From Lachnospiraceae bacterium YSD2013 (lineage in GTDB: Bacteria; Bacillota; Clostridia; Lachnospirales; Lachnospiraceae): a stretch of 64,000 bases of DNA. Below, one piece after another: positions 48,713 to 57,177 of the stretch. The stretch covers positions 124,001 to 188,000 of the forward strand of contig FMTX01000006.1 in assembly GCA_900100895.1 (NCBI GenBank), in the 5' to 3' direction. The translations under genes and the position numbers were made by a program. The notes under the pieces were generated by a model. The model searched no databases. It saw only the letters and a program-made list of their open reading frames with translations, and was not told the origin of the DNA. The number at the start of each line of letters is the position of its first letter. The stretch's first letter is position 1.

Positions 48713-50632
48713 CTATACATCAAGCTCCGCTTCGTTGGCATTCTCGTAGATAAAAGTACGTCTCGGAGGTACCTCAAGTCCCATAAGGAGCTCGGTCACC
48801 TCTGATGCACGCTTGGCGTCATCGATTTCGACACGTTTAAGTAAACGTCTGGCGGGATCGAGCGTGGTCTCCCATAACTGTTCGGGGTCCATCTCACCAA
48901 GACCTTTGTAGCGCTGAAGTTTGTAAGATACATTGTGAGTCGCCTTATACTTTTCAAGCGCTTCGTCATTGTATAAATATTCCTCCTCGCCTTTGCTGGG
49001 AATGACCTTGTAAAGAGGCGGCATGGCGATATAAACATGTCCCTCGTAAATAAGCTCAGGCATGAATCTGAAGAATAATGTCAAAAGAAGGGTCGAAATA
49101 TGTGCACCGTCGACATCGGCATCGGCCATGATAATAATCTTGTCATAGCGAAGCTTGGTAATGTCAAAGTCATTACCGTAGCCTTCGGAAAATCCGCAAC
49201 CGAAAGCATAAATCATGGTCTTAATCTCTGCATTGGCAAGAACTTTATCGATACTTGCTTTCTCAACGTTAAGAATCTTACCGCGAATAGGAAGAATCGC
49301 CTGATACATACGGTTTCTCGCCATCTTGGCACTGCCGCCCGCAGAATCACCTTCGACTATGAATATCTCGCATTTTGAAGCGTCTTTGGACTCGCAGTTA
49401 CTGAGCTTACCGTTGGAGTCAAAAGAAAACTTTTGCTTGGTAAGCATATTAGTCTTGGCTTTTTCTTCGGACTTACGAAGCTTAGCGGCTTTCTCGGCGC
49501 AGGCGATGATGTTCTTGAGTATCTCGACATTTCGGTCAAAGTATCTTGTCAGCTCGTCGTTGGTAACCTTGGATACAGCCTTGGAAGCGTCCTGATTGTC
49601 GAGCTTGGTCTTGGTCTGTCCTTCAAAACGGGGATCTGAGTGCTTAATAGAAACAACAGCCGTTAAACCGTTACGGACATCGGTACCGGTGAAGTTTTGA
49701 TCCTTATCTTTCAGAATACCGAGTTCTCTTGCGTATGTATTGATGATATTGGTAAAAGCAGTCTTAAAGCCGGTTATGTGAGTACCGCCTTCGAGCGTAT
49801 AAATGTTGTTACAAAAGCCCATAACGTTCTCGTGGAACTCGTTAATGAACTGGAAAGCCACTTCAATCTCTATATTGTCGCTTTTGCCCTTAAAGAAAAT
49901 TACGTCGTGAACAGCCTCGCTGGTCTTGTTCATGTCCTTGATATAACCGATGATACCGTCGGGCTCATGGAAAGTAATCTTCTCAGGTTCTTCTTTTCTC
50001 TTGTCTTCATAGAAAATGGTAAGACCGGGGTTCAAATAAGCTGTCTCATGAAGACGATTTTTGATGTCGTCTTCTTTGAAGCGAATCTTATCAAATATGG
50101 TGTCGTCGGGAAGGAAATTAACCCAGGTTCCGGTTTCTTTGGTCTTACCGAGAACGGGAAGCAAGCCCTTCTCAAGCTCGATTACGGGATTACCTCTCTC
50201 ATATTTATCCTCATAGATGAAGCCGCCCGTCTTAACTCGAACAGTCAAATATGTGGACAACGCATTAACAACGGAGGAACCCACACCGTGGAGACCGCCG
50301 CTGGTCTTATACGCATTATTGTCAAACTTACCGCCGGCGTGAAGTGTAGTAAATACCAGACGCTCGGCGCTTATGCCTTTCTTATGCATGCCTACGGGGA
50401 TACCACGACCGTTATCGGAAACGGTTGCGGAGCCGTCGGCTTCCAAAGTCACATGGATCTCTGTACAGTAGCCTGCCAGATGCTCATCGACAGAGTTATC
50501 AAGTATTTCGTACACAAGGTGGTTAAGACCTCTTGTGGAAACACTGCCTATATACATGCCGGGACGTTTTCTGACCGCCTCGAGACCTTCAAGGACGGTT
50601 ATACTCTCGGCATCATAAGTATTCTTACCCAT
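48713..50632 (-). CDS. parE: Type IIA topoisomerase subunit B (ParE-like)
   Basis: A 639-residue ATPase subunit: GHKL motifs DNSVDE and DNGRGIP, the loop SGGLHGVGSSVVNALS, then the Toprim domain with EGDSAGG and DADVDGAHI, and QRYKGLGEM near the end. The length of about 640 fits both Gram-positive GyrB and ParE. The call follows the partner subunit. It has its own weak promoter, preceded by the degV terminator. Confidence 0.85.
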   Translation of the reverse strand: MGKNTYDAESITVLEGLEAVRKRPGMYIGSVSTRGLNHLVYEILDNSVDEHLAGYCTEIHVTLEADGSATVSDNGRGIPVGMHKKGISAERLVFTTLHAGGKFDNNAYKTSGGLHGVGSSVVNALSTYLTVRVKTGGFIYEDKYERGNPVIELEKGLLPVLGKTKETGTWVNFLPDDTIFDKIRFKEDDIKNRLHETAYLNPGLTIFYEDKRKEEPEKITFHEPDGIIGYIKDMNKTSEAVHDVIFFKGKSDNIEIEVAFQFINEFHENVMGFCNNIYTLEGGTHITGFKTAFTNIINTYARELGILKDKDQNFTGTDVRNGLTAVVSIKHSDPRFEGQTKTKLDNQDASKAVSKVTNDELTRYFDRNVEILKNIIACAEKAAKLRKSEEKAKTNMLTKQKFSFDSNGKLSNCESKDASKCEIFIVEGDSAGGSAKMARNRMYQAILPIRGKILNVEKASIDKVLANAEIKTMIYAFGCGFSEGYGNDFDITKLRYDKIIIMADADVDGAHISTLLLTLFFRFMPELIYEGHVYIAMPPLYKVIPSKGEEEYLYNDEALEKYKATHNVSYKLQRYKGLGEMDPEQLWETTLDPARRLLKRVEIDDAKRASEVTELLMGLEVPPRRTFIYENANEAELDV

Positions 50633-50685
50633 AAATAATAACCTCTTTAAATAAATTCAAAGGAAGCGCAAACTCCCACCAAAAT

Positions 50686-50714
50686 AGTATAGCACACTTT
50701 CTTTTTAAAGAAAA
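50686..50714 (-). promoter_or_regulatory. Candidate topoisomerase operon promoter
   Basis: On -, TTTTCT (50714-50709), 17-base spacer, TATACT (50691-50686). The -35 is poor and lies in the T-tract of the degV terminator. Confidence 0.4.
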
Positions 50715-50769
50715 CAAAAACACACACGATATGGTATCGGCTTTATGAACCGATTACTACATCGTGTGT
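50708..50769 (-). terminator. Long-stem terminator after the second degV
   Basis: On -, ACACACGAT (50769-50761) pairs with ATCGTGTGT (50730-50722), enclosing an inner stem AATCGG/CCGAT, then TTTTTGTTTTC. Confidence 0.9.
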
Positions 50770-50788
50770 GATTCGTGTACTTGTTATA

Positions 50789-51664
50789 TTATTCAAATGA
50801 TTTCTTGGAAATTGCAATCGCAAGAGCACCGGGTCCGATGTGACAGCTTACGCTCAATGAAAGCTTGTCGACAAAAGAAATCGTTGCGTCGGGAAATGCT
50901 TGCTTGATATCTTCAACGAATACTTTCGCGTTCTCTTCATTGTATGTATATGCAACAGAGATGTATACGCCTGCACCTGTCTCGGTACCACCGAATCTAC
51001 CCACAATATCCTTGCGAGCCTGATCAATCATAATGGTCTTAGCCTTGGCAATCGTACGACATGTAGCAAAAGCATCAAGCTTCTCGCCCTGAATCTGAAG
51101 TACGGGCTTAATCTTAAGAAGTGTACCGAGCATCGCAACTGCAGGGGTAAGACGACCGCCCTTCTTAAGATATTCAAGTGTATCTATACAGATATAAATA
51201 CTTGAATTGAATTTGTCATCTTCAAGCTTCTGTCTTATCTCAGCAGCATCAAGGCCTTCGCTTGCAAGCTTAATGGCATCCATTACGGACTGACGCATGG
51301 TTACGGAAATACGCTGGTTGTTGACGGGCTGAACCTTTCCGTCGTAATCTTCCGCAAGCATTCTGGCGGTCTGATATGATCCGCTTAAGCCGCTGCTCAT
51401 GGGAATATATACGATTTCATCATATTCCTTCAATGTTTCGTCCCAGCAGTTTAATACATCTTCGGGACCGGGCTGGCTGGTGGATACGGAACTGCCGCCC
51501 ATGAGCTTCTCATAGAACTCATCCTGGGTAAGGCTTATGTCTTCAAAGTATTCCACTCCGTCTATCATAAAAGGCATGGGAAGAACCGTTATGCCGAGAG
51601 CCTTGGCCTCTGCCTGAGTGATTCCGCTGTTACTGTCGGTTACTACCGCAATTTTTTTACTCAA
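50789..51664 (-). CDS. DegV family protein (second FakB-like)
   Basis: A 291-residue DegV with VTDSNSGIT, the ligand loop MSSGLSGSYQTA and the C-terminal CHIGPGALAIA. It differs from the first DegV at 18740-19627, as expected if two FakB paralogues prefer different fatty acids (saturated or unsaturated), which is known for S. aureus. It lies between recG and the topoisomerase operon, about 2 kb from the DAK2 gene. Upstream 54 bases separate it from recG, so co-transcription is possible. Confidence 0.9.
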   Translation of the reverse strand: MSKKIAVVTDSNSGITQAEAKALGITVLPMPFMIDGVEYFEDISLTQDEFYEKLMGGSSVSTSQPGPEDVLNCWDETLKEYDEIVYIPMSSGLSGSYQTARMLAEDYDGKVQPVNNQRISVTMRQSVMDAIKLASEGLDAAEIRQKLEDDKFNSSIYICIDTLEYLKKGGRLTPAVAMLGTLLKIKPVLQIQGEKLDAFATCRTIAKAKTIMIDQARKDIVGRFGGTETGAGVYISVAYTYNEENAKVFVEDIKQAFPDATISFVDKLSLSVSCHIGPGALAIAISKKSFE

Positions 51665-51718
51665 ATCTATAATCCCCTAACTAATCTTTTATAAGACTCA
51701 AACACATAGATTTTACTG

Positions 51719-53737
51719 TTAAATCGTCCTAAAGTCAATTAAATTTCCCTTAATATCATGAAGCCTGTCTGCGGCCTTTTCATAGAAACTGCCCGCAAGT
51801 AGCATCAAATCGCCGTCTTCTACAATATCGCCTATAGAAAACTGCAATTCTCCGCTTTGCCGTACTCCGTTAAGCTCACCGGGACCTCTGAGCTTCATAT
51901 CTTCATTGGCAATCTTAAATCCGTCATTGGTAGAATTAAGGATTTTAAGCCGCTTCAACGTCTCTTCATTCTTGGTATCTGACATCAAAATGCAGTAAGA
52001 AGCATCGGAGCCTCTACCGACTCGTCCCCTTAACTGATGCAATTGAGAAAGACCGAATCTGTCGGCATTCTCAATCATTATAATCGTTGCATTCGGAACG
52101 TCGATACCGACCTCTATAACCGTTGTGGACACAAGAATATCTATGTTCTTGTTCTTGAAATTATCCATGATACGAGTTTTTTCGTCAGGCTTCATTTTAC
52201 CGTTAAGAGAGGCAACCCTGTAAGCATCACCGAAGTATTCTTTAATGTCTTTGGTATGCTGTTCTACGCTCTTAAGGTTGGGGTCGTATTCGTCATTATC
52301 ATATACCATAGGGCATATAATATAAGCCTGATGTCCTGCATCGAGTTCTTCTTTGATTTTCTCATATGATTTGCGCCTGTAAGAAGAATTAACCACGCAA
52401 TTCTGTACAGGTATACGATTCTTCGGTAACTCGTCGATTATAGATACCGATAAGCCCGCAAACACAATCATCGCAAGCGTACGGGGAATCGGAGTCGCGC
52501 TCATTACCAACAGATGCGGCTCGCTACCCTTATTCTTAAATGTTTCACGCTGCTTAACACCGAATCGGTGCTGCTCGTCAGTTATTACCAGCGCAAGATT
52601 CTTGAATTCAACACCTTCCTGTATAATCGCATGCGTTCCGAGTACAACATTTGCTTTACCGGTCGCAATCGAAACCAGCGCTTCTTTCTTATCCTTGGCA
52701 GACATCTTACCTGTCAAAAGAACGGGCTTGAAACACAAATTATACTTATCCGTAAGTGTCTTAATATTCTCAAAATGCTGCCTTGCCAAAACTTCTGTCG
52801 GCGCCATCATAGCACCTTGATATCCGTTGGCAGCGCACATTAAAAGTGCCATAACGGCAACAATTGTCTTGCCTGAACCTACATCGCCCTGCACAAGGCG
52901 GTTCATGAGATAATCTCCGCTCATATCCTTAAATATGTCATTAACAGCGCGATTCTGAGCGTTTGTAAGCGAGTAAGGAAGGCTTTCCTGCAAGCGTTTG
53001 CAGTCTGCCACCTCAATCATTTTAAATCCGTTCGGGAGGTTAACGTTTTCTTTGGCGCCTTCTTTGGCCATGCGGACAAAAGAAAGGAATTCTTCAAATA
53101 CAATACGTCTTCTTGCGTAATACTGAGCTTCAAAATCTGCCGGAAAATGAATATTCTTAAGAGCAGTCCTATAATCAGACAAAGAAAACTCTTTCAGCTC
53201 TTCCGAAGTTAAATAATCGTCAGGAAGAGGCAACCCGTCTATAACCTGGCGAACACACTTTGAAAGCCTGTCGTTGGACAAGTCCTTTGTAAGGGCGTAA
53301 ATGGGTGCAATTGTGCCTTCGAGTTTCGAATACTCATCGACTAAATACATCTTGGGCTGGTCCATTAGCAGGCGGTCCTTAATGGCACGTAAGATTCCTC
53401 TGAATACTTTTCTGTCGCCTACTTTAACGGACTTTAACATATATGGAGCATTGAAAAATTTGACTTCAAATACATTTTCTGAATCTGTAACAAAAAAAGA
53501 CACAATACTCTTGTTATTGTATCTTTGAATTTTCGGAGTACTCTTGACGGTCGCAAGAATAGCGTTTTTCTCGCCGACAGAAGCTGATTTGATATCACAG
53601 ATTCGCTCATATGAATCATAAGCTCTGGGATAATAATTTAATAAATCAGCGCAATTAAAGATTCCAAGCTTGTGAAAAAGCTCGGCACTCTTGACTCCGA
53701 TACCTTTTAAATTGTCAACAGGCGTTCTATTGTCCAT
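51719..53737 (-). CDS. recG: ATP-dependent DNA helicase RecG
   Basis: A 672-residue SF2 helicase that remodels stalled forks and Holliday junctions. An N-terminal wedge/OB domain (about 45-150) precedes the helicase core with Walker A GDVGSGKT, ITDEQHRFG (the DEQH box, motif II) and QLRGRVGRG (motif VI). RecG is part of the conserved rpmB-asp23-DAK2-recG group. It starts with TTG or ATG near 53737 after the terminator of the DAK2 gene. Confidence 0.95.
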   Translation of the reverse strand: MDNRTPVDNLKGIGVKSAELFHKLGIFNCADLLNYYPRAYDSYERICDIKSASVGEKNAILATVKSTPKIQRYNNKSIVSFFVTDSENVFEVKFFNAPYMLKSVKVGDRKVFRGILRAIKDRLLMDQPKMYLVDEYSKLEGTIAPIYALTKDLSNDRLSKCVRQVIDGLPLPDDYLTSEELKEFSLSDYRTALKNIHFPADFEAQYYARRRIVFEEFLSFVRMAKEGAKENVNLPNGFKMIEVADCKRLQESLPYSLTNAQNRAVNDIFKDMSGDYLMNRLVQGDVGSGKTIVAVMALLMCAANGYQGAMMAPTEVLARQHFENIKTLTDKYNLCFKPVLLTGKMSAKDKKEALVSIATGKANVVLGTHAIIQEGVEFKNLALVITDEQHRFGVKQRETFKNKGSEPHLLVMSATPIPRTLAMIVFAGLSVSIIDELPKNRIPVQNCVVNSSYRRKSYEKIKEELDAGHQAYIICPMVYDNDEYDPNLKSVEQHTKDIKEYFGDAYRVASLNGKMKPDEKTRIMDNFKNKNIDILVSTTVIEVGIDVPNATIIMIENADRFGLSQLHQLRGRVGRGSDASYCILMSDTKNEETLKRLKILNSTNDGFKIANEDMKLRGPGELNGVRQSGELQFSIGDIVEDGDLMLLAGSFYEKAADRLHDIKGNLIDFRTI

Positions 53738-53746
53738 AACTCCCCG

Positions 53747-53781
53747 AAAGAAAAAGCCCGGTAGCCAAAGCCGCCGGGCCG
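53747..53781 (-). terminator. Rho-independent terminator after the DAK2 gene
   Basis: On -, GCCCGG (53779-53774) pairs with CCGGGC (53761-53756) with a G/C-rich loop, then TTTTTCTTT. Confidence 0.88.
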
Positions 53782-53786
53782 ATTAA

Positions 53787-55412
53787 TTATTCAGCTGAAA
53801 TAATGTAATAGTAAATCGGCTGTCCGCCCAAATTACATTCAACATCGCAGGAAGGATACTTTTCGTTGATGTACTCAACAATTTCATTGACTGCATCTTC
53901 GGAAACTTCTGCTCCGTAGTATATGCTGAAAAGCTCGACATCACCGTCTGCAGCCATCTCATCGATGGTCTGACAGGTAACGGTCTTTAAGTCTTCATTG
54001 ACTGCAAGAAGTCCGGAATCGCCAAGACCCATGTAGTCGCCTTCTTTGATTTCTTTGTCATCGATCTGGGTGTCTCTTACGGAGTAAGTAACCTGACCGG
54101 TCTTAACGTTCTTAATCTCCTCGCACATGCAAGCTTCGTTATCTTCCGGAGTTGCATCGGCTACGAAATTAATCATGGCTGTGATACCCTGAGGAATGGT
54201 CTTCGTAGGAATAACGATTACTTTCTTATCATCTACAAGGTACTGAGCCTGATTGGCTGACATGATAATGTTCTTGTTGTTGGGGAGAACAAATACAGTG
54301 CGGGCGGGAATGGTCTTAATGGCCTCCACAAAATCCTCTGTGCTGGGGTTCATGGTCTGACCGCCTTCAATTACGTAATCTACACCAAGGCCCTTGAAAA
54401 TCTCGCTTAATCCGTCACCTGCGGAAACGGATACAAAACCGTAGTCCTTAAGCTCAACGGGCTTAGCGGGTGCCTGGCTCTCGATATTCTCAGCCTTCAT
54501 ATTGTCAACCTTAATGTCGGTAAGCTGACCGTATTTAAGACCGCGCTGTATAGCAAGGCCGGGATCGTTGGTATATACGTGAACCTTTAAGATTTCCTCG
54601 TCTGTTACAATGGCAATGGATTCACCTATTGTCTCAAGATATGCTTTAAAGTCAATTTCGTGCTTGATATTGAATACCTTGTCAAGGTGAACAATGTATT
54701 CGGTGCAGTAAGCGAATTTGGATTCTTCTTTCTCTTCTTCTACTGCCTCTGCTGCGGTCTCTCCCAAATCGTAAGAGATTTCCTTGCCAAGGAATGCGTC
54801 ATATGCGCCGTGAAGAATCTCAACAAGTCCCTGTCCGCCGGAATCCACTACGCCTGCCTGCTTAAGGATAGGAAGAAGGTCGGGAGTATGTGCAAGAACT
54901 ACTTCCGCATGCTTAATTACTTCATCTAAAAATGTTTCAAGATTGTCGGAGCCTGCATCGGCAAGTTCACGAGCCTTGTCACTGATACCCTTAGCTACTG
55001 TAAGAATAGTGCCTTCCTTGGGCTTCATAACTGCCTTGTAAGCGGTCTCAACAGCCTTCTCACAAGCATCTGCTACCATAGGGATGGTAATTTCTTCTGA
55101 TTCCTTAACAAGCTTGGTGAATCCGCGAAGCAACTGGGAAAGGATAACTCCTGAGTTACCTCTTGCACCCTTAAGGGAGCCGGATGAAATAGCCTTACAT
55201 AAAGTCTGCATTGTGATGTCATTGGTGCTCTGGAGAGCATGTACGTCCTTGGCTGCAGACATGATAGTCATAACCATATTGGTACCGGTATCACCGTCCG
55301 GAACGGGGAAAACGTTAAGTTCGTTTATCCATTCTTTCTTGGCCTCGAGGTTCTTAGCACCGGCTAAAAACATCTTGGCGAGTAAATCTGCATTTATAAC
55401 ATTTGCTGCCAT
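53787..55412 (-). CDS. fakA: DAK2-domain protein, fatty acid kinase FakA-like (YloV)
   Basis: A 541-residue protein. The N-terminal DAK2/DhaL domain (about 8-200) has the Mg-ATP site DGDTGTNM (about 39-46) and SGSLKGARGNSGVI. A middle FakA region and C-terminal DegV-fold-like/phosphatase-like domain follow. FakA phosphorylates fatty acids bound to FakB (DegV) proteins, feeding phospholipid synthesis; two DegV genes are in this window. Preceded 11 bases upstream by the Asp23-type gene, matching B. subtilis yloU-yloV. Confidence 0.88.
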   Translation of the reverse strand: MAANVINADLLAKMFLAGAKNLEAKKEWINELNVFPVPDGDTGTNMVMTIMSAAKDVHALQSTNDITMQTLCKAISSGSLKGARGNSGVILSQLLRGFTKLVKESEEITIPMVADACEKAVETAYKAVMKPKEGTILTVAKGISDKARELADAGSDNLETFLDEVIKHAEVVLAHTPDLLPILKQAGVVDSGGQGLVEILHGAYDAFLGKEISYDLGETAAEAVEEEKEESKFAYCTEYIVHLDKVFNIKHEIDFKAYLETIGESIAIVTDEEILKVHVYTNDPGLAIQRGLKYGQLTDIKVDNMKAENIESQAPAKPVELKDYGFVSVSAGDGLSEIFKGLGVDYVIEGGQTMNPSTEDFVEAIKTIPARTVFVLPNNKNIIMSANQAQYLVDDKKVIVIPTKTIPQGITAMINFVADATPEDNEACMCEEIKNVKTGQVTYSVRDTQIDDKEIKEGDYMGLGDSGLLAVNEDLKTVTCQTIDEMAADGDVELFSIYYGAEVSEDAVNEIVEYINEKYPSCDVECNLGGQPIYYYIISAE

Positions 55413-55423
55413 GTGGCATCCTC

Positions 55424-55798
55424 CTAGTCGATTGCTTTAACGTCTTCTACGTAAACGTTAATCTTTCCGATTTCAAGACCGGTGAACTCTTCGACCTTAT
55501 ATTTCACATTATTAATAAGGTTGTCAACGACAGCCTGAATGCTCACACCATAAGATACTATGATATGAAAGTCAAGAGAAAGTTTACCGTGATCGGTCAA
55601 AGAAACCTGTATTCCTCTGCAAATATCTGCGGAATTAATCTTTAAAAGCTTAACCAAGCCGTCTTTGACATTAACGTTAGCCATTCCTACGATACCAAAG
55701 CACTCTACGGCTACAGAGCCGGCATACTGCATGATAACGCCCGGATCGACAATAACATTACCCAGATGGGTGTTCATGGATGAACCTTTCATACGCAC
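55424..55798 (-). CDS. Asp23/Gls24 family protein (YloU-like)
   Basis: A 124-residue Asp23/Gls24 protein: GNVIVDPGVIMQYAGSVAVECFGIVGM, then a long amphipathic helix segment and GLEIGKINVYVEDV at the end. These are abundant envelope-stress-associated proteins in Firmicutes; S. aureus Asp23 is membrane-tethered. It precedes the DAK2 gene and is divergent from rpmB. AGGTG lies before the ATG. Confidence 0.9.
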   Translation of the reverse strand: MRMKGSSMNTHLGNVIVDPGVIMQYAGSVAVECFGIVGMANVNVKDGLVKLLKINSADICRGIQVSLTDHGKLSLDFHIIVSYGVSIQAVVDNLINNVKYKVEEFTGLEIGKINVYVEDVKAID

Positions 55799-55842
55799 CT
55801 CCGGTTAAATTGGTAAAAGTCCAAAAAACTCATACATGTGTC

Positions 55843-55871
55843 ATTATAACCTTATATTCATAAAAAGAAAA
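55843..55871 (-). promoter_or_regulatory. Candidate promoter of the Asp23-DAK2 operon
   Basis: On -, TATAAT at 55848-55843 with a poor -35 TTTTCT (55871-55866) at 17 bases. Confidence 0.45.
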
Positions 55872-55910
55872 CATATTTTTTTGCGAGTTTAACATAATAT
55901 TATTTTTTGC

Positions 55911-55939
55911 TTGCAATTTACTTAGGTTTCTGATATTAT
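55911..55939 (+). promoter_or_regulatory. rpmB promoter
   Basis: TTGCAA (55911-55916), 17-base spacer, TATTAT (55934-55939). Confidence 0.75.
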
Positions 55940-55946
55940 CTCTATG

Positions 55947-55961
55947 TTGCGAGTTTCGCAA
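55947..55961 (+). promoter_or_regulatory. Small hairpin in the rpmB leader
   Basis: TTGCGA (55947-55952), GTT, TCGCAA (55956-55961): a perfect 6-bp inverted repeat at the start of the transcript. The half TTGCGAGTTT also occurs at 55881-55890 as a direct repeat, upstream of the -35. Confidence 0.55.
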
Positions 55962-55990
55962 AGATTCCGAGCTTTAAGGAGGTGCTAAAG

Positions 55991-56176
55991 ATGGCAAAGT
56001 GTGCTGTTTGCGGAAAAGGTATTCATTTTGGAAATAACGTAAGCCATTCTAATAGAAAGTCCAGCAGAATGTGGGGCTCCAACATTCAGTCCGTATCATG
56101 CAAGGTTGACGGAACTACTAAGAAGCTTCATGTTTGTACCAGATGCTTAAGATCCGGTAAAGTTGAAAGAGCTTAA
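55991..56176 (+). CDS. rpmB: Ribosomal protein L28
   Basis: A 61-residue bL28 of the zinc-binding (C+) type: CAVCGK near the N-terminus and CTRCLRSGKV near the C-terminus provide two CxxC pairs. GNNVSHSNRK is the usual early motif. The ATG at 55991 follows AAGGAGGTG; an in-frame ATG at 55982 would lie within that site. Monocistronic, divergent from the Asp23 gene. Confidence 0.97.
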   Translation: MAKCAVCGKGIHFGNNVSHSNRKSSRMWGSNIQSVSCKVDGTTKKLHVCTRCLRSGKVERA

Positions 56177-56196
56177 TTTCAGATTAATATCTTTTT

Positions 56197-56232
56197 ATAA
56201 AAAGAGAACCGAAATTCGGTTCTCTTTTATTT
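56197..56232. terminator. Bidirectional terminator
   Basis: AAAGAGAACCG and CGGTTCTCTTT (56201-56211 and 56217-56227) are perfect complements, with an A-run on one side and a T-run on the other, between the convergent rpmB and J-domain genes. Confidence 0.92.
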
Positions 56233-56775
56233 TGCAGATTTATAATAATCGAATTCCGACTTGATTCTGTCGTATTCCTTATTGATAATCATAACCATAT
56301 CCGAATCTCCGCAGAGATTGTCAGGATGGAAAATCTTGAGAAGGTCTCTATAACGTTTCTTAAGTGCAAGGGAATTATTAACTCCCGCAAAAAGCGTTCC
56401 TGCAAGATCAGTGTAAGCTTCTTCGTGCTTAATGGTCTTGGTAACCTGTTTCTCTGTTTCGAAAGCAAGGCGTTCTTTGGCAAGGCGCTTACGATCGGCA
56501 TCAAGATCTGCAAAGCCGTCCTTAAGTATCTGCATCTTCTTGTCAAAAAACATCTCTTCGTCTTTAAGGCGTTTTCTCTCGCTAACGTTACGAAGGTTAA
56601 TGGCTTTCATTTCTTCCACAAAAGCAACTTTTTCGTTAAGGAACTTCTCATGAAGCTCGTTAAGTTCTTTTTTGCGGATTTCAAGCCTGATGTTTTCCTC
56701 GAAAAGCCATCTTTTTAAGTCATTCAATTGTTCAACGTCATCACTTAAAAGTTTCTCTTCGAAAGATCCATCCAT
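56227..56775 (-). CDS. Coiled-coil protein with C-terminal J domain
   Basis: A 182-residue protein. Residues about 5-125 are long charged helices (predicted coiled coil, many K, E and R); residues about 134-180 are a J domain with FHPDN around residue 151. J domains stimulate DnaK-type chaperones through the HPD motif. The layout, with J at the C-terminus after a coiled coil and no G/F or zinc region, is a class C J protein. The client is unknown. It overlaps the gerW-like gene by one base. Confidence 0.85.
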   Translation of the reverse strand: MDGSFEEKLLSDDVEQLNDLKRWLFEENIRLEIRKKELNELHEKFLNEKVAFVEEMKAINLRNVSERKRLKDEEMFFDKKMQILKDGFADLDADRKRLAKERLAFETEKQVTKTIKHEEAYTDLAGTLFAGVNNSLALKKRYRDLLKIFHPDNLCGDSDMVMIINKEYDRIKSEFDYYKSAK

Positions 56776-57173
56776 TAAACATCCTCCTCGGGAAAGGCTT
56801 TCTCAATAACTTCTTTGTCAGAAGGCATATCCTTCTTATTAATCATATCTGAAATCTTATCAACCACATCAGGAACAAGATCTAGTATCTTGGTAATTGC
56901 ATCCTGGTTCTTAACATTGACAAGCTTTGAAGTACCGTTCTTAATTACAAGCACCGCGCTGGGGCTTACCTTACCGGTAATACCGCCGCCCGCTCCGTTC
57001 TTACTGTCCTTGGCGCTTGCTCCGGCACCCATGCCAAAAGAAATATCCACCAAAGGAAGAATAATTGTATCGTCAATCCTGACAGGCTCGCCCACAACGG
57101 TCTTGGCGGAAAATACCGCGTCGGCACCTTTCATAAGCGAATCTATAAGTGAACTGCAATTTTTCTCAGACAT
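56775..57173 (-). CDS. gerW: GerW (YtfJ) family sporulation protein
   Basis: A 132-residue GerW/YtfJ protein: SLMKGADAVFSAKTVVGEPV, then IILPLVDISFGMGAGAS and GGGITGKVSPSAVLVI. In B. subtilis it is a spore protein needed for germination with L-alanine. Here it follows a DUF2953 gene, the same partner (ytfI) as in B. subtilis, and precedes the J-domain gene. It hints at, but does not prove, spore formation in this organism. Confidence 0.92.
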   Translation of the reverse strand: MSEKNCSSLIDSLMKGADAVFSAKTVVGEPVRIDDTIILPLVDISFGMGAGASAKDSKNGAGGGITGKVSPSAVLVIKNGTSKLVNVKNQDAITKILDLVPDVVDKISDMINKKDMPSDKEVIEKAFPEEDV

Positions 57174-57177
57174 TTAT

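Noticed and set aside
48132-48749. A 205-codon frame on + opposite parC.
   Set aside because: Antisense shadow of the topoisomerase gene; no recognisable domain.
46437-50632. Origin of replication suggested by gyrase-like genes.
   Set aside because: No dnaA, dnaN or recF, no cluster of DnaA boxes seen, and no large non-coding region.
49697-50638. A 313-codon frame on + opposite parE.
   Set aside because: It is entirely antisense to a gene with all conserved motifs, has no ribosome binding site and looks like a codon-bias shadow.
55886-55901. A second dif-like stretch (AATATTATGTTAAACT on -).
   Set aside because: Only one arm is present; the opposite half does not pair. It lies in A+T-rich intergenic DNA, so chance is likely.
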